From Pseudomonas sp. SCB32 (GTDB taxonomy: Bacteria > Pseudomonadota > Gammaproteobacteria > Pseudomonadales > Pseudomonadaceae): DNA of 64,000 bases. The notes beneath the pieces were generated by a model. The model did no database searches, was not told the DNA's origin, and saw only the letters and a list, made by a program, of their open reading frames with translations. Below, one piece after another: positions 41,229-52,323 of this stretch. How positions within the stretch are numbered: position 1 is the stretch's first letter; the number at the start of each line of letters is the position of its first letter. The stretch spans positions 2,294,001-2,358,000 of the forward strand of contig NZ_CP045118.1 in assembly GCF_009189165.1 (NCBI RefSeq), in the 5' to 3' direction. The position numbers and the translations under genes were made by a program.

Positions 41229-42560
41229 TTAGTCCTTCACCTTCAGGTCCAGCGCGAGGTCTCGCGCAGCCTTGGTCGCCAGTACGCCCATCAGTTGGCC
41301 GATCTCGTCCTGGCGACTGCTGGCGCCGGCCGAGCCGCCGGCCATCATCACGTTGGGCACCGGTGCCTGGGCGGCGGCCTCGGCCCATACCTTGTTGATG
41401 GCGATCAGTGCATCCAGCTTGGGCTGCAGCGCGCCGTCCGCCTTGATCACCGCTTCACGGGCGTAGGCGTCGGCGTCGGCGGTGATCTTGGTGGCCTGGG
41501 CGGTGACGGCGGCCTTGTCGCGCAGCAGCTCGGCTGTTTGTTTCTCGATCTCGGCGCGCTGCTTTTCGCGCTCGGCGTTGATCACCGCCAGTTGCTTGTC
41601 GGTTTCCGCCTGGGTGGTGCGCTCGATCTGGTCACGGAGGGTTTCCTGACGCTTGGCTTCCACTTCCTTCTCGCCGCGGGCGGTGACCAGCAGCTTTTCT
41701 TCCTCTTCCTTCAGGCGGTTCTGCCGGGCCACGGCCAGCTCGGCCAGCGCCTGCTGCACCTTGACCATGCGCTGCTTGTACTGCGGGTTGGGGTCGACGT
41801 TGGTAATGCGCGCTTCCACCACTTCCACGCCGAACTTGCGGAACTGCTGCTGCTTGCGTACCGGGATGCCCTTGGCGTCGGTGACCTTCTCGGTGACGAA
41901 CTGGCTGGCGTTGTTATCGCCGTAGCTGCCCTGTTCGGTGCCGGCCTGCAGGATGGCCGTCTGGTGCGGCAGGGCGCCTCGCGGGCCGCGGACTTCTTTG
42001 CGCTTGATCAGGTACAGGCCGTCGTTGAGCTGGTTTTCGAACTCGGCGGCGAACTCGCTGCGGGCGCCGGCGTAGTAGTCGTCGGCGGTCATCAGCGAGG
42101 CGGTGGCCTGCAGGGTTTCCTTGATCGCCGGGACCAGCGCTGTGCGGATGAAGTTGTCCGGGTTGCGGTATTCCTGGGCCATTTTCAGGAACTGGTCGCC
42201 GCCGGGCAGGCGGAAGCGCGCGGAGGACTCGACCTTCGCGTCGACGTTGCCGAGGAAGACGATGGGGAAGGCTTCGATGGTGGCGCCGAGGGCGTCGTTG
42301 TCCGGGTTGTTGTCGTTCTCGTCCATGACCAGCACGGACTGCACGCTGATGGCTTTCTTCCAGGTGGTGGCGCGGCCGAACCACTTGGTGGCATAGCCCA
42401 CGTCATCGACGATCTTCTCTTCGCCGAAGATGGTGCGCACGTGGGTCATGTAGCCGGCTTCGTTATAGAAGAAGACCCCGTTGAAGAGGATGAAGCCAGC
42501 GGCGACCAGCGCCACGGGAGCGGCGCCGAACTTGATGAGATTTTCCTTGGAGATCAGCAT
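41229..42560 (-). CDS. SPFH/Band 7 (prohibitin-like) membrane protein
   Basis: 443 residues from the ATG at 42560 (AAGGAAG upstream). One N-terminal TM helix (F-G-A-A-P-V-A-L-V-A-A-G-F-I-L-F-N-G-V-F-F) is followed by an SPFH domain (E-V-V-E-A-R-I-T-N-V-D-P-N), then a long Glu/Lys/Gln coiled coil (R-L-K-E-E-E-E-K-L-L-V-T-A-R-G-E-K-E) and a flexible Ala/Gly tail. SPFH proteins build large ring-like scaffolds that organise membrane microdomains or proteases. No partner nfeD or hflK/C gene is adjacent. Confidence 0.85.
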   Translation of the reverse strand: MLISKENLIKFGAAPVALVAAGFILFNGVFFYNEAGYMTHVRTIFGEEKIVDDVGYATKWFGRATTWKKAISVQSVLVMDENDNNPDNDALGATIEAFPIVFLGNVDAKVESSARFRLPGGDQFLKMAQEYRNPDNFIRTALVPAIKETLQATASLMTADDYYAGARSEFAAEFENQLNDGLYLIKRKEVRGPRGALPHQTAILQAGTEQGSYGDNNASQFVTEKVTDAKGIPVRKQQQFRKFGVEVVEARITNVDPNPQYKQRMVKVQQALAELAVARQNRLKEEEEKLLVTARGEKEVEAKRQETLRDQIERTTQAETDKQLAVINAEREKQRAEIEKQTAELLRDKAAVTAQATKITADADAYAREAVIKADGALQPKLDALIAINKVWAEAAAQAPVPNVMMAGGSAGASSRQDEIGQLMGVLATKAARDLALDLKVKD

Positions 42561-42683
42561 GTTTCTTCCTTGAGTGAACGAGGCGGTGATGCTGCGCAAG
42601 TGCGCGCCTGCCGGTCAAGGAGAAACGTCCGAGAGTGCGGGAAGGTTGGCTCTTAATGGCCACTACGTCAGTGGCCGGAAGCT

Positions 42684-43406
42684 TCAGAGCGGGAAGGGCG
42701 CCTGCCGCAGGCCCTGGTCGTCGGCCTCCAGTGCCCAGCCCTGGCGATCCCAGTCGCCAAGGACGATGCGACGCGCCGGACGGCCATCGATGTCCAGTTC
42801 ATGCACGGCGGGGCGATGGGTGTGGCCGTGGATCAGGATGCGCACGCCCTTGTCGCGCATGATGCGCTCGACTTCCGACGGGGTGACGTCGACGATCTCG
42901 CTGGCCTTCATCTGTGTCTGCGTTCGGCTTTCCTTGCGCAGCTTGCGCGCCAGCTTGTGGCGGGTGGTCAGGGGCAGGTTGCGCAGGATGAACAGCGAGA
43001 GTGGGTTGCGCAGCCAGCGGCGCAGCTTCATGTAGGCCGCATCGAGGGTGCACAGGCTGTCGCCATGCATCAGCAGGACTTTCTCACTGCCCAGGTCGAT
43101 CAGGCTCGGGTCGCGCAGCAGGGTGCAGCCGGCTTCCCGGCAGAATGCCTTGCCGATCAGGAAGTCTCGATTGCCGTGCATCAGGTAGATGCGCGTGCCG
43201 CTGTCGGACAGTTCGCGCAGGGCGCGGGCGATGGAGTGCTGGAACTCGTCCATGCCGTCGTCGCCGATCCAGGCTTCGAAGAAGTCGCCGAGGATGTACA
43301 GCACCTTGGCCGTGCGGGCGCGGGTGGCGAGGAAATGCAAGAACGCCCGGGTGATGTCCGGGCGTTCCGCTTCGAGATGCAGGTCCGAGATGAACAGGAC
43401 GCTCAT
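42684..43406 (-). CDS. lpxH: UDP-2,3-diacylglucosamine diphosphatase
   Basis: 240 residues. Metallophosphoesterase motifs: F-I-S-D-L-H-L-E (metal ligands), [18 protein letters not shown] and I-H-G-H-T-H-R-P-A. It releases UMP to make lipid X in lipid A synthesis at the inner membrane. The start lies 4 bases after the ppiB stop, so it is translated from the ppiB-lpxH transcript, an arrangement conserved in pseudomonads. Confidence 0.95.
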   Translation of the reverse strand: MSVLFISDLHLEAERPDITRAFLHFLATRARTAKVLYILGDFFEAWIGDDGMDEFQHSIARALRELSDSGTRIYLMHGNRDFLIGKAFCREAGCTLLRDPSLIDLGSEKVLLMHGDSLCTLDAAYMKLRRWLRNPLSLFILRNLPLTTRHKLARKLRKESRTQTQMKASEIVDVTPSEVERIMRDKGVRILIHGHTHRPAVHELDIDGRPARRIVLGDWDRQGWALEADDQGLRQAPFPL

Positions 43407-43410
43407 CGAA

Positions 43411-43917
43411 TCACTCGCCGAGGATTTCGGCTTTCTCGATGATCACGTCGTCGGCCGGAACGTCCTGGTGGCCGGAGCGCATGGTAGTGGCCACGCCCTT
43501 TATCTTGTTGACCACGTCCATGCCGTCCTTCACTTCACCGAACACGCAGTAGCCCCAGCCTTGTACGGTCGGCGCGCTGTGGTTGAGGAAGTCGTTGTCG
43601 GCGACGTTGATGAAGAACTGCGCGCTGGCCGAATGCGGCTCCATGGTACGGGCCATGGCGACGGTGCCGATCTTGTTGCCGACGCCGTTGTTGGCTTCGT
43701 TCTTGATCGACTTGCGGGTGGACTTCTGCTTCATGCCTGGCTCGAAACCGCCGCCCTGGATCATGAAGTTGTTGATCACACGGTGGAAAACGGTGTTGTC
43801 GTAATGGCCGGCCTTAACGTACTCCTTGAAGTTGGCCACGGTTTCCGGCGCCTTGTCGTCGAAGAGTTCAAGGGTGATATCGCCGAAGTTGGTCTGCAGT
43901 TTGACGGTGGTAGGCAT
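43411..43917 (-). CDS. ppiB: peptidyl-prolyl cis-trans isomerase B (cyclophilin)
   Basis: 168 residues, full cyclophilin domain: [15 protein letters not shown] (catalytic Arg), [10 protein letters not shown] and Y-C-V-F-G-E-V. No signal peptide, so this is the cytoplasmic form. It catalyses proline isomerisation in folding proteins. First gene of a pair with lpxH and divergent from glnS. Confidence 0.95.
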   Translation of the reverse strand: MPTTVKLQTNFGDITLELFDDKAPETVANFKEYVKAGHYDNTVFHRVINNFMIQGGGFEPGMKQKSTRKSIKNEANNGVGNKIGTVAMARTMEPHSASAQFFINVADNDFLNHSAPTVQGWGYCVFGEVKDGMDVVNKIKGVATTMRSGHQDVPADDVIIEKAEILGE

Positions 43918-44039
43918 CAGAGGGATTCCGCTCGTTGGAAAAATCGAAGGCCTGTCAGGGGGTTGACAGCTTCGGCTATGATAAGCGCTTTGGTTTGGCT
44001 GGCCTACCCTGGCCGAACATCAGCATGATCAAGGACACC

Positions 44040-45722
44040 ATGAGCAAGCCTACCGCCGATACGAAAGAAGCCACTGTTGCCGCCAACTTCCTGCGCCCGA
44101 TCGTTGCGGCCGATCTGGAAAGTGGCAAGCACCAGAAAGTCGTCACCCGCTTCCCGCCGGAGCCCAACGGCTACCTGCACATCGGCCATGCCAAGTCCAT
44201 CTGTCTGAACTTCGGCCTGGCCAAGGAGTTCGGCGGCGACTGCCACCTGCGCTTCGACGACACCAACCCGGCGAAGGAAGACCAGGAATACATCGACGCC
44301 ATCGAGGCCGATGTGAAATGGCTGGGCTTCGACTGGGTCGGCCCGGTGCGCTATGCGTCCAATTATTTCGACCAACTGCACGCCTGGGCGGTGGAGCTGA
44401 TCAAGGCCGGCAAGGCCTTCGTCTGCGACCTCAACGCCGAGGAAATGCGCGAATACCGCGGTTCCCTGACCGAGCCGGGCAAGAACAGCCCGTTCCGCGA
44501 CCGTTCGGTTGAAGAGAACCTGGACCTGTTCGCCCGCATGAAAGCCGGCGAGTTCCCGGATGGCGCCCGTTCGCTGCGTGCCAAGATCGACATGGCCTCG
44601 CCGAACATCAACCTGCGCGACCCGATCCTCTACCGCATCCGCCACGCCTATCACCACCAGACCGGCGACAAGTGGTGCATCTACCCCAGCTACGACTTCA
44701 CCCACGGCCAGTCGGACGCCATCGAGGGCATCACCCACTCCATCTGCACCCTGGAGTTCGAGGATCACCGCCCGCTGTACGAGTGGTTCCTGGCCAACCT
44801 GCCGGTCCCGGCCCAGCCGCGTCAGTACGAATTCGCGCGCCTGAACCTGAACTACACCATTACCAGCAAGCGCAAGCTCAAGCAGCTGGTGGACGAGAAG
44901 CACGTCGACGGCTGGGACGACCCGCGCATGTCGACCCTGTCGGGCTACCGCCGCCGCGGTTACACCCCGGCGTCGATCCGCACCTTCTGCGACATGATCG
45001 GCGTGAACCGTGCTGGCGGCGTAGTGGACATCGGCATGCTGGAATTCGCCATTCGTGACGACCTGGACGCCAACGCCAGCCGCGCCATGTGCGTGCTCAA
45101 GCCGCTGAAGGTAGTGATCACCAACTACCCGGAAGGCCAGACTGAGGTCCTCGAACTGCCGTGCCACCCGAAGCAGGACATGGGCATGCGCGTGCTGCCG
45201 TTCAGCCGCGAGATCTACATCGACGCCAGCGACTTCGAGGAGGTCCCGCCGGCCGGCTACAAGCGCCTGATTCCGGGTGGCGAAGTGCGCCTGCGCGGCA
45301 GCTACGTGATCCGTGCCGACGAAGCGATCAAGGATGTCGACGGCAACATCGTCGAACTGCGCTGCAGCTACGACGAGAACACCCTGGGCAAGAACCCCGA
45401 GGGCCGCAAGGTCAAGGGCGTGATCCACTGGGTGCCGGCCGCCGAGAGCGTGGAGTGCGAAGTGCGCCTGTACGATCGCCTGTTCCGCTCCGCCAACCCG
45501 GAGAAGTCGGAAGAAGGCGGCAGCTTCCTCGACAACATCAACCCGGATTCGCTGGTGGTGCTCAAGGGCTGCCGTGCCGAACCGTCGCTGGCCAAGGCCA
45601 CGGCAGTCGATCGCTTCCAGTTCGAGCGCGAGGGCTATTTCTGCGCCGACTCCAAGGATTCCAAGTTCGGTGCCCTGGTGTTCAACCGTACCGTGACCCT
45701 GCGCGATTCCTGGGGGCAGTAA
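44040..45722 (+). CDS. glnS: glutaminyl-tRNA synthetase
   Basis: 560 residues from the ATG at 44040, directly behind AAGGA; an upstream start would add an unsupported leader. Class I motifs are [13 protein letters not shown] (HIGH box) and I-T-S-K-R-K-L (KMSKS equivalent). The C-terminal beta-barrels for anticodon recognition are complete. Charges tRNA-Gln. cysS starts 3 bases after its stop, so the two are co-expressed. Confidence 0.97.
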   Translation: MSKPTADTKEATVAANFLRPIVAADLESGKHQKVVTRFPPEPNGYLHIGHAKSICLNFGLAKEFGGDCHLRFDDTNPAKEDQEYIDAIEADVKWLGFDWVGPVRYASNYFDQLHAWAVELIKAGKAFVCDLNAEEMREYRGSLTEPGKNSPFRDRSVEENLDLFARMKAGEFPDGARSLRAKIDMASPNINLRDPILYRIRHAYHHQTGDKWCIYPSYDFTHGQSDAIEGITHSICTLEFEDHRPLYEWFLANLPVPAQPRQYEFARLNLNYTITSKRKLKQLVDEKHVDGWDDPRMSTLSGYRRRGYTPASIRTFCDMIGVNRAGGVVDIGMLEFAIRDDLDANASRAMCVLKPLKVVITNYPEGQTEVLELPCHPKQDMGMRVLPFSREIYIDASDFEEVPPAGYKRLIPGGEVRLRGSYVIRADEAIKDVDGNIVELRCSYDENTLGKNPEGRKVKGVIHWVPAAESVECEVRLYDRLFRSANPEKSEEGGSFLDNINPDSLVVLKGCRAEPSLAKATAVDRFQFEREGYFCADSKDSKFGALVFNRTVTLRDSWGQ

Positions 45723-45725
45723 GGC

Positions 45726-47114
45726 ATGGCCGACTTGCAGATCTACAGCACGCTGTCCAAGACCAAGGACGCCCTCAAGCCGCTGGTCGGCAACCAGGTG
45801 CGCATGTACGTGTGCGGCATGACCGTCTACGACTTCTGCCACATCGGCCATGCCCGCGTGATGGTGGCGTTCGACGTCATCGCCCGCTGGCTGCGTCATC
45901 GCGGCTATGACCTGACCTATGTGCGCAATATCACCGACATCGACGACAAGATCATCCGTCGCGCCCAGGAGAACGGCGAGTCGTTCGAAGACCTGACCGC
46001 CCGCATGATCGCCGCGATGCACGAGGATGAGGCGCGCCTGTCGGTCCTGCGTCCGGACATCGAGCCGCGCGCCACCGGCCACATCGCCGGCATGCACGAG
46101 ATGATCCAGACCCTGATCGACAAGGACTTCGCTTACGCTCCGGGCAACGGCGACGTCTACTACCGGGTCGGCAAGTTCGCCGGCTACGGCAAGCTGTCGC
46201 GCAAAAAGATCGAAGACCTGCGCATCGGTGCGCGGATCGAGGTCGACGAGTCCAAGGAAGACCCGCTGGACTTCGTGCTCTGGAAGGGTGCCAAGCCGGG
46301 CGAGCCGAGCTGGGGGTCGCCCTGGGGCGCCGGGCGTCCGGGCTGGCACATCGAGTGCTCGGTGATGTCCACTTGCTGCCTGGGCGAGACCTTCGACATT
46401 CACGGCGGCGGCCCGGACCTGGTGTTCCCGCACCATGAGAACGAGATCGCCCAGAGCGAAGCGGCTACCGGCAAGCTCTACGCGGCCAGCTGGATGCACG
46501 CCGGCGCGGTGCGCGTGGATGGCGAGAAGATGTCCAAGTCCCTGGGCAACTTCTTCACCATCCGCGAAGTCCTGGAGAAGTATCACCCGGAAGTGGTGCG
46601 CTTCCTGCTGGTCTCCAGCCACTACCGCAGCCCGATCAACTACTCCGAAGACAACCTTAAGGAAGCCAAGGGCGCGCTGGAGCGCTTCTACACCGCGCTG
46701 CGTGGCCTGCCGCAGGTGGCTGCCGAGGGTGGCGAGGCCTTCGTCGAGCGCTTCGCTGCGGCAATGGACGACGACTTCGGTACACCGGAAGCCGTGGCCG
46801 TGCTGTTCGAGATGGTCCGTGAAATCAACCGTCTGCGCGACAGCGAGCCGGCCGCGGCTGCCGCGCTGGCGGCGCGTCTGCGGGAGCTGGCCGGTCTGCT
46901 GGGTGTGCTGCAGCTGGATGCCGACGAGTTCCTCCAGGCTGGCGCGGCAGGCAAGGTCGATGCGGCGCAGGTCGAGGCGCTGATCCAGGCGCGTCTGGAT
47001 GCCCGCGCGGCGAAGAACTGGGCCGAATCCGACCGTATCCGCGACGAGCTGACTGCTCTGGGCGTGGTACTGGAAGATGGCAAGGGCGGTACTACCTGGC
47101 GTCTCGCCGAGTAA
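45726..47114 (+). CDS. cysS: cysteinyl-tRNA synthetase
   Basis: 462 residues. Zinc-binding Cys in [14 protein letters not shown] box C-H-I-G-H-A-R, further zinc ligands in [10 protein letters not shown] and the signature K-M-S-K-S-L-G-N-F. The C-terminal anticodon-binding helices are complete. Second gene of the glnS-cysS operon, followed by a perfect palindromic terminator. Confidence 0.97.
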   Translation: MADLQIYSTLSKTKDALKPLVGNQVRMYVCGMTVYDFCHIGHARVMVAFDVIARWLRHRGYDLTYVRNITDIDDKIIRRAQENGESFEDLTARMIAAMHEDEARLSVLRPDIEPRATGHIAGMHEMIQTLIDKDFAYAPGNGDVYYRVGKFAGYGKLSRKKIEDLRIGARIEVDESKEDPLDFVLWKGAKPGEPSWGSPWGAGRPGWHIECSVMSTCCLGETFDIHGGGPDLVFPHHENEIAQSEAATGKLYAASWMHAGAVRVDGEKMSKSLGNFFTIREVLEKYHPEVVRFLLVSSHYRSPINYSEDNLKEAKGALERFYTALRGLPQVAAEGGEAFVERFAAAMDDDFGTPEAVAVLFEMVREINRLRDSEPAAAAALAARLRELAGLLGVLQLDADEFLQAGAAGKVDAAQVEALIQARLDARAAKNWAESDRIRDELTALGVVLEDGKGGTTWRLAE

Positions 47115-47131
47115 TTGCCTCGCCGGAAATG

Positions 47132-47159
47132 AAAAAGGCCGCTGATCAGCGGCCTTTTT
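47132..47159. terminator. bidirectional cysS/folD terminator
   Basis: A 28-base perfect palindrome centred on GCTGATCAGC with AAAAA on the left and TTTTT on the right. It ends both the glnS-cysS transcript and the convergent folD transcript. Confidence 0.9.
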
Positions 47160-47178
47160 CTTGCTCGTCGAAAACCTG

Positions 47179-48033
47179 TCAGGGGTGCAGGTGCTCGGCG
47201 GCGTACAGGGTGTTTTCCAGCAGGCAGGCGCGGGTCATCGGGCCGACGCCGCCCGGAACCGGGGTGATCCAGCTGGCGCGCTCGGCGGCGATGTCGTATT
47301 CCACGTCACCCACCAGCTTGCCGTCGGCCTGGCGGTTGATGCCTACGTCGATGACGATGGCGCCTTCCTTGATCCATTCGCCCTTGACCAGTCCCGGCTT
47401 GCCGGCGGCCACGACCACCAGGTCGGCGCGGCGCACGTGGTCGGCCAGGTCGCGGGTGAAGCGGTGGGTCACGGTGACGGTGCAGCCGCCCAGCAGCAGT
47501 TCCAGGGCCATCGGGCGGCCAACGATGTTGGATGCGCCCACGACCACTGCATCCATGCCGTACAGATCGACACCGGTGCTTTCCAGCAGGGTCATGATGC
47601 CCTTCGGGGTGCAGGGGCGCAGCAGCGGGATGCGTTGGGCCAGGCGACCGATGTTGAAGGGGTGGAAACCGTCCACGTCCTTGTCCGGGCTGATGCGCTC
47701 CAGCAGCTGGGAGGCATCGAGGTGGGCGGGGAGGGGGAGCTGGACCAGGATGCCGTCGATGGCCGGGTCCGCGTTCAGGCGGTCGATCAGCGCCAGTAGC
47801 TCTTCCTGGGTGGTGCTGGCGGGAAGGTCGTACGCCTGGGAGAGGAAGCCGACCTCTTCACAGTCCTTGCGCTTGTGCGCGACATAGACCTGAGAGGCGG
47901 GGTCGCTACCGACCAGGATCACAGCCAGGCCGGGGATGCGCAGTCCTTGCTGGCGGCGTTCGTTGACGCGTTGGGCAATCTGCTGGCGGAGGCTGGCGGC
48001 GATCGCTTTGCCGTCGATCAGTTTTGCAGTCAT
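47179..48033 (-). CDS. folD: methylenetetrahydrofolate dehydrogenase/cyclohydrolase
   Basis: 284 residues from the ATG at 48033. FolD signatures: [16 protein letters not shown] (catalytic Tyr/Lys region), D-K-D-V-D-G-F-H-P and P-G-G-V-G-P-M-T. It interconverts 5,10-methylene- and 10-formyl-tetrahydrofolate with NADP, supplying one-carbon units. Monocistronic, divergent from the tRNA cluster. Confidence 0.95.
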   Translation of the reverse strand: MTAKLIDGKAIAASLRQQIAQRVNERRQQGLRIPGLAVILVGSDPASQVYVAHKRKDCEEVGFLSQAYDLPASTTQEELLALIDRLNADPAIDGILVQLPLPAHLDASQLLERISPDKDVDGFHPFNIGRLAQRIPLLRPCTPKGIMTLLESTGVDLYGMDAVVVGASNIVGRPMALELLLGGCTVTVTHRFTRDLADHVRRADLVVVAAGKPGLVKGEWIKEGAIVIDVGINRQADGKLVGDVEYDIAAERASWITPVPGGVGPMTRACLLENTLYAAEHLHP

Positions 48034-48166
48034 GTCGGGGGGATAACCATTAAGGCGGCTGAATAAGAAGGCGCGCATTTTCGCACGCTGCCTTCATAAG
48101 GCAAAGGCGGACGCCCCCGATTTGCCGTAACTCCTTTATCTCTTTGAATTTTTTTTAAAAAAGTTG

Positions 48167-48195
48167 TTGACGGGGTAGGGCCTCATCGATAACAT
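48167..48195 (+). promoter_or_regulatory. promoter of the tRNA cluster
   Basis: TTGACG (48167-48172) and TAACAT (48190-48195) are 17 bases apart, followed by a GC-rich GCGCC discriminator typical of stable-RNA promoters under stringent control. An AT-rich tract just upstream (TTTTTTTTAAAAAA, 48150-48162) resembles an UP element. About 100 bases before the first tRNA. Confidence 0.55.
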
Positions 48196-48296
48196 GCGCC
48201 CCGCTTGCCGAGCACAGCCTGAAACACGAAAGAGGCGGTGCCAACCGATTCAGTGGTTCCACTGAGTCTGCTTAGCAAGGGTTGCCGCCACTTAAA

Positions 48297-48373
48297 GCGC
48301 CCGTAGCTCAGCTGGATAGAGCATCCGCCTTCTAAGCGGATGGTCGCAGGTTCGAGTCCTGCCGGGTGCGCCA
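48297..48373 (+). tRNA. tRNA-Arg (anticodon TCT)
   Basis: 77 bases including encoded CCA. Acceptor GCGCCCG pairs with CGGGTGC (one G-T pair). D arm GCTCAGCTGGATAGAGC, anticodon loop CTTCTAA with TCT at 48331-48333, and T loop TTCGAGT. Reads AGA codons, which are rare in this GC-rich genome. Confidence 0.97.
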
Positions 48374-48404
48374 TGTGGCGTTCGGTACAAGCAAGTGTAA
48401 TATG

Positions 48405-48480
48405 GTGGGCGTAGCTCAGTTGGTAGAGCACAGGATTGTGGCTCCTGGTGTCGTGGGTTCGATTCCCATCGTCCACCCCA
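48405..48480 (+). tRNA. tRNA-His (anticodon GTG)
   Basis: 76 bases with encoded CCA; the G at 48404 supplies the extra 5' G-1 that pairs with C73 in tRNA-His. Acceptor GTGGGCG with CGTCCAC, anticodon loop TTGTGGC, T loop TTCGATT. Confidence 0.97.
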
Positions 48481-48532
48481 TATTCCGAAGCGCCAGGCCT
48501 TGAGCCTGGCGTTTTCGTTTCTGCGGTACCCT

Positions 48533-48617
48533 GCGGACGTGGTGAAATTGGTAGACACGCTGGATTTAGGTTCCAGTGGCGCAAGCTGTGAGAGTTCGAG
48601 TCTCTCCGTCCGCACCA
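48533..48617 (+). tRNA. tRNA-Leu (anticodon TAG)
   Basis: 85 bases, class II with a long variable arm (GTGGCGCAAGCTGT region) and encoded CCA. Acceptor GCGGACG with CGTCCGC; anticodon loop TTTAGGT gives TAG, reading CUA and CUN codons. Confidence 0.97.
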
Positions 48618-48759
48618 TCTTCTTTCCATAAGCTCTCGCATCCGTGAATCCCCGCAGCTTCCGGTCTTGGTGACTTCTGCATTTCTAGCTACTAGAATGC
48701 TTGCCCTTGATTCTGGGAGCCGGGAGGACCGGCTTACGTCTGTGCCACGAGGAATATCC

Positions 48760-50070
48760 ATGCAAGTTTCCGTTGAAAGCACCTCCGCTCTTGAGCGCCG
48801 CATGACCGTTGGCGTGCCGGCCGAGCGTATCGAGACCGAAGTCAACAAGCGTCTGCAGCAGACCGCTCGTCGCGCCAAGGTTCCTGGCTTCCGTCCCGGC
48901 AAGGTGCCGATGAGCGTGATCCGTCAGCGCTACGAAGCCTCCGCTCGTCAGGAAGCCCTCGGTGACCTGATCCAGGAAACCTTCTACGAAGCCGTGGTCG
49001 AGCAGAAGCTGAACCCGGCCGGTGCTCCGTCCGTCGAGCCGAAAGTGTTCGAAAAGGAGAAGGGCCTCGAGTACGTCGCTACCTTCGAAGTCTTCCCTGA
49101 GTTCCAGGTTGCCGGTTTCGGCGGCATCAAGGTCGAGCGCCTGCAGGCCGATGTGGCCGACGCTGACCTCGACAACATGCTGGACATCCTGCGCAAGCAG
49201 AACACCCGTTTCGAAGCCGTTGACCGCGCCGCTCAGAACGACGACCAGGTGAACATCGACTTCGTCGGCAAGATCGACGGCGAAGCCTTCGCTGGCGGTT
49301 CCGCCAAGGGCACCCTGCTGGTGCTGGGCTCCGGTCGTATGATTCCGGGCTTCGAAGAAGGCCTGGTTGGCGCCAAGGCCGGTGAAGAGCGCGTTCTGAA
49401 CGTGACCTTCCCCGAGGACTACCAGAACCTGGATCTGGCCGGCAAGGCCGCCGAGTTCGCCGCCACCGTCAACAGCGTTGCCGAGCCCAAGCTGCCGGAA
49501 CTGAACGAAGAGTTCTTCGCTCTGTTCGGCGTGAAGGAAAGCACCCTGGAAGGCTTCCGCACCGAAGTTCGCAAGAACATGGAGCGTGAACTGCGTCAGG
49601 CCATCAAGTCCAAGGTGAAGAACCAGGTGATGGAAGGTCTGGTCGAGGCCAACCCGATCGAAGTTCCGAAAGCCCTGATCGGCAACGAAGTCAACCGTCT
49701 GCGCGTGCAGGCTGTCCAGCAGTTCGGCGGCAACATCAAGCCCGATCAACTGCCGGCCGAGCTGTTCGAAGAGCAGGCCAAGCGTCGCGTGGTACTGGGT
49801 CTGATCGTCGCCGAGCTGGTCAAGCAGCACGAGCTGAAGGCCGATGAAGCCCGCGTTCGCGAAATGATCGAAGAAATGGCTTCCGCTTATCAGGAGCCGG
49901 AACAAGTTGTTGCCTGGTACTACAAGAACGACCAGCAGCTAAACGAAGTCCGTTCGGTTGTACTGGAAGAGCAAGTTGTAGATACTGTCCTGCAGAAGGC
50001 CAATGTGACCGACAAGCAGGTATCCTACGAAGACGCGGTCAAGCCTGCTGAAGCTCCGCAAGCGGCCTGA
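48760..50070 (+). CDS. tig: trigger factor chaperone
   Basis: 436 residues from the ATG at 48760 behind GAGGAA. The ribosome-binding signature G-F-R-P-G-K-V-P is at about residues 43-50, the FKBP-like PPIase domain at about 150-245 ([11 protein letters not shown]), and the helical arms complete the rest. It meets nascent chains at the ribosome exit tunnel. It heads the tig-clpP-clpX-lon quality-control block, downstream of the tRNA genes. Confidence 0.97.
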   Translation: MQVSVESTSALERRMTVGVPAERIETEVNKRLQQTARRAKVPGFRPGKVPMSVIRQRYEASARQEALGDLIQETFYEAVVEQKLNPAGAPSVEPKVFEKEKGLEYVATFEVFPEFQVAGFGGIKVERLQADVADADLDNMLDILRKQNTRFEAVDRAAQNDDQVNIDFVGKIDGEAFAGGSAKGTLLVLGSGRMIPGFEEGLVGAKAGEERVLNVTFPEDYQNLDLAGKAAEFAATVNSVAEPKLPELNEEFFALFGVKESTLEGFRTEVRKNMERELRQAIKSKVKNQVMEGLVEANPIEVPKALIGNEVNRLRVQAVQQFGGNIKPDQLPAELFEEQAKRRVVLGLIVAELVKQHELKADEARVREMIEEMASAYQEPEQVVAWYYKNDQQLNEVRSVVLEEQVVDTVLQKANVTDKQVSYEDAVKPAEAPQAA

Positions 50071-50091
50071 TCCATCGCTTCGTTCGATTGT

Positions 50092-50119
50092 CACAAGCCA
50101 GCCTTCGGGCTGGCTTGTG
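50092..50119 (+). terminator. hairpin after tig
   Basis: CACAAGCCAGCC pairs perfectly with GGCTGGCTTGTG (12 bp) around a TTCG tetraloop. There is no T run after it, so it may only partly end transcription or protect the tig 3' end. clpP starts 43 bases further on. Confidence 0.65.
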
Positions 50120-50162
50120 CGTCTTAGAGACATGATTTTTCATTAGGGAGTGATCGTCGGAC

Positions 50163-50801
<639 letters not shown>

Positions 50802-50909
50802 GTTTCTCCGCAATACCGCGGCCGGTAATCCGGCCGCTTCGCGGGCTTGAAAATGCCTGCGAATGCCTTCATCTTGTCCTTCACGTATATCCCCGATTGG
50901 AACGATCGA

Positions 50910-52190
50910 ATGACTGACACCCGCAACGGCGAGGACAACGGCAAGCTGCTGTATTGCTCCTTCTGCGGCAAGAGCCAGCACGAAGTGCGCAAGTTGATTG
51001 CCGGCCCCTCGGTCTTTATCTGCGACGAGTGCGTCGACCTGTGCAATGACATCATCCGTGAGGAGGTGCAGGAGGCACAGGCGGAAAGTAGTGCGCACAA
51101 GCTTCCGGCGCCGAAAGAGATCCGCACCATCCTTGATCAGTACGTGATCGGCCAGGAGCGTGCGAAGAAAGTGCTGGCGGTAGCGGTCTACAACCACTAC
51201 AAGCGTCTGAATCAGCGTGAGCGCAAGGACGACGTCGAGCTCGGCAAGAGCAACATCCTGCTGATCGGGCCGACCGGCTCGGGCAAGACGCTGCTGGCCG
51301 AGACGCTGGCGCGCCTGCTCAATGTTCCCTTCACAATCGCCGATGCCACCACCCTCACCGAGGCTGGCTACGTGGGTGAGGACGTCGAGAACATCATCCA
51401 GAAGCTGCTGCAGAAGTGCGATTACGATGTCGAGAAGGCCCAGATGGGCATCGTCTACATCGATGAAATCGACAAGATCTCGCGCAAGTCCGACAACCCG
51501 TCGATCACCCGTGACGTCTCGGGTGAGGGCGTTCAGCAGGCTCTGCTGAAGCTGATCGAAGGCACCGTGGCTTCCGTGCCGCCCCAGGGTGGCCGCAAGC
51601 ACCCGCAGCAGGAGTTCCTTCAGGTCGACACCCGCAACATCCTCTTCATCTGCGGTGGCGCGTTCGCTGGCCTGGAAAAGGTCATCCAGAACCGCTCCAC
51701 CAAGGGCGGTATCGGCTTCAATGCCGAGGTGCGCAGCCAGGAAGCTGGCAAGAAGGTGGGCGAGGCGCTGCGTGAGGTCGAGCCGGAAGATCTGGTGAAA
51801 TTCGGCCTGATTCCGGAGTTCGTCGGTCGTCTGCCGATCATCGCGACCCTGGACGAGCTGGACGAGCCTGCTCTGATGCAGATCCTCACCGAGCCGAAGA
51901 ACGCGCTGACCAAGCAGTATGCCAAGCTCTTCGAAATGGAAGGTGTGGACCTCGAATTCCGCCCGGACGCCCTCAAGGCCGTGGCCCGCAAGGCGCTGGA
52001 CCGCAAGACCGGTGCCCGTGGCCTGCGCTCCATTCTCGAAGGCATCCTGCTCGACACCATGTACGAGATCCCCTCGCAGAGCGAGGTCAGCAAGGTGGTC
52101 ATCGATGAAAGTGTCATCGAAGGTTCTTCCCAGCCCCTGCTGATCTACGAGAACACCGAACAGCCGGCCAAGGCCGCGCCTGACGCCTGA
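50910..52190 (+). CDS. clpX: ATP-dependent Clp protease ATPase subunit
   Basis: 426 residues from the ATG at 50910. An N-terminal C4 zinc finger (Cys16, 19, 38, 41), Walker A G-P-T-G-S-G-K-T at 120-127, Walker [10 protein letters not shown] and an I-G-F loop (G-G-I-G-F-N) that docks on ClpP. It unfolds substrates and feeds them to ClpP. Ends with its own terminator before lon. Confidence 0.97.
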   Translation: MTDTRNGEDNGKLLYCSFCGKSQHEVRKLIAGPSVFICDECVDLCNDIIREEVQEAQAESSAHKLPAPKEIRTILDQYVIGQERAKKVLAVAVYNHYKRLNQRERKDDVELGKSNILLIGPTGSGKTLLAETLARLLNVPFTIADATTLTEAGYVGEDVENIIQKLLQKCDYDVEKAQMGIVYIDEIDKISRKSDNPSITRDVSGEGVQQALLKLIEGTVASVPPQGGRKHPQQEFLQVDTRNILFICGGAFAGLEKVIQNRSTKGGIGFNAEVRSQEAGKKVGEALREVEPEDLVKFGLIPEFVGRLPIIATLDELDEPALMQILTEPKNALTKQYAKLFEMEGVDLEFRPDALKAVARKALDRKTGARGLRSILEGILLDTMYEIPSQSEVSKVVIDESVIEGSSQPLLIYENTEQPAKAAPDA

Positions 52191-52194
52191 AAAT

Positions 52195-52225
52195 AGAAGG
52201 GGCCCCTGTGGCCCCTTCTTTCTTC
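52195..52225 (+). terminator. clpX terminator
   Basis: AGAAGGGGCC pairs with GGCCCCTTCT around CCTGT, followed by a T/C-rich tract. It separates clpX from the lon promoter. Confidence 0.8.
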
Positions 52226-52237
52226 CTATCTACCGCG

Positions 52238-52266
52238 CTTGTTTTTTCCCTGCCCTAACCCCATCT
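52238..52266 (+). promoter_or_regulatory. heat-shock (sigma-32-like) promoter of lon
   Basis: CTTGTT (52238-52243) and CCCCATCT (52259-52266), 15 bases apart, closely match the RpoH pattern CTTGAA ... CCCCATNT. Start predicted near 52273, about 50 bases before the lon ATG. RpoH control of lon is well established in enteric bacteria. Confidence 0.55.
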
Positions 52267-52323
52267 TAGCCCGAAGGGTCCATCCCATCGTTTTGGCCAA
52301 GTGCCGCTGTAGAGCCGAATATC

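Noticed and set aside
43963..43982. glnS promoter from TTGACA (43963) and TATGAT (43977)
   Set aside because: The two elements are only eight bases apart, too close to work together as a sigma-70 promoter.
44004..46622. Open frame of 872 codons on the minus strand opposite glnS and cysS
   Set aside because: Antisense shadow caused by GC-ended codons. It is Val/Ala/His-rich with no domain motifs and overlaps two essential genes completely.
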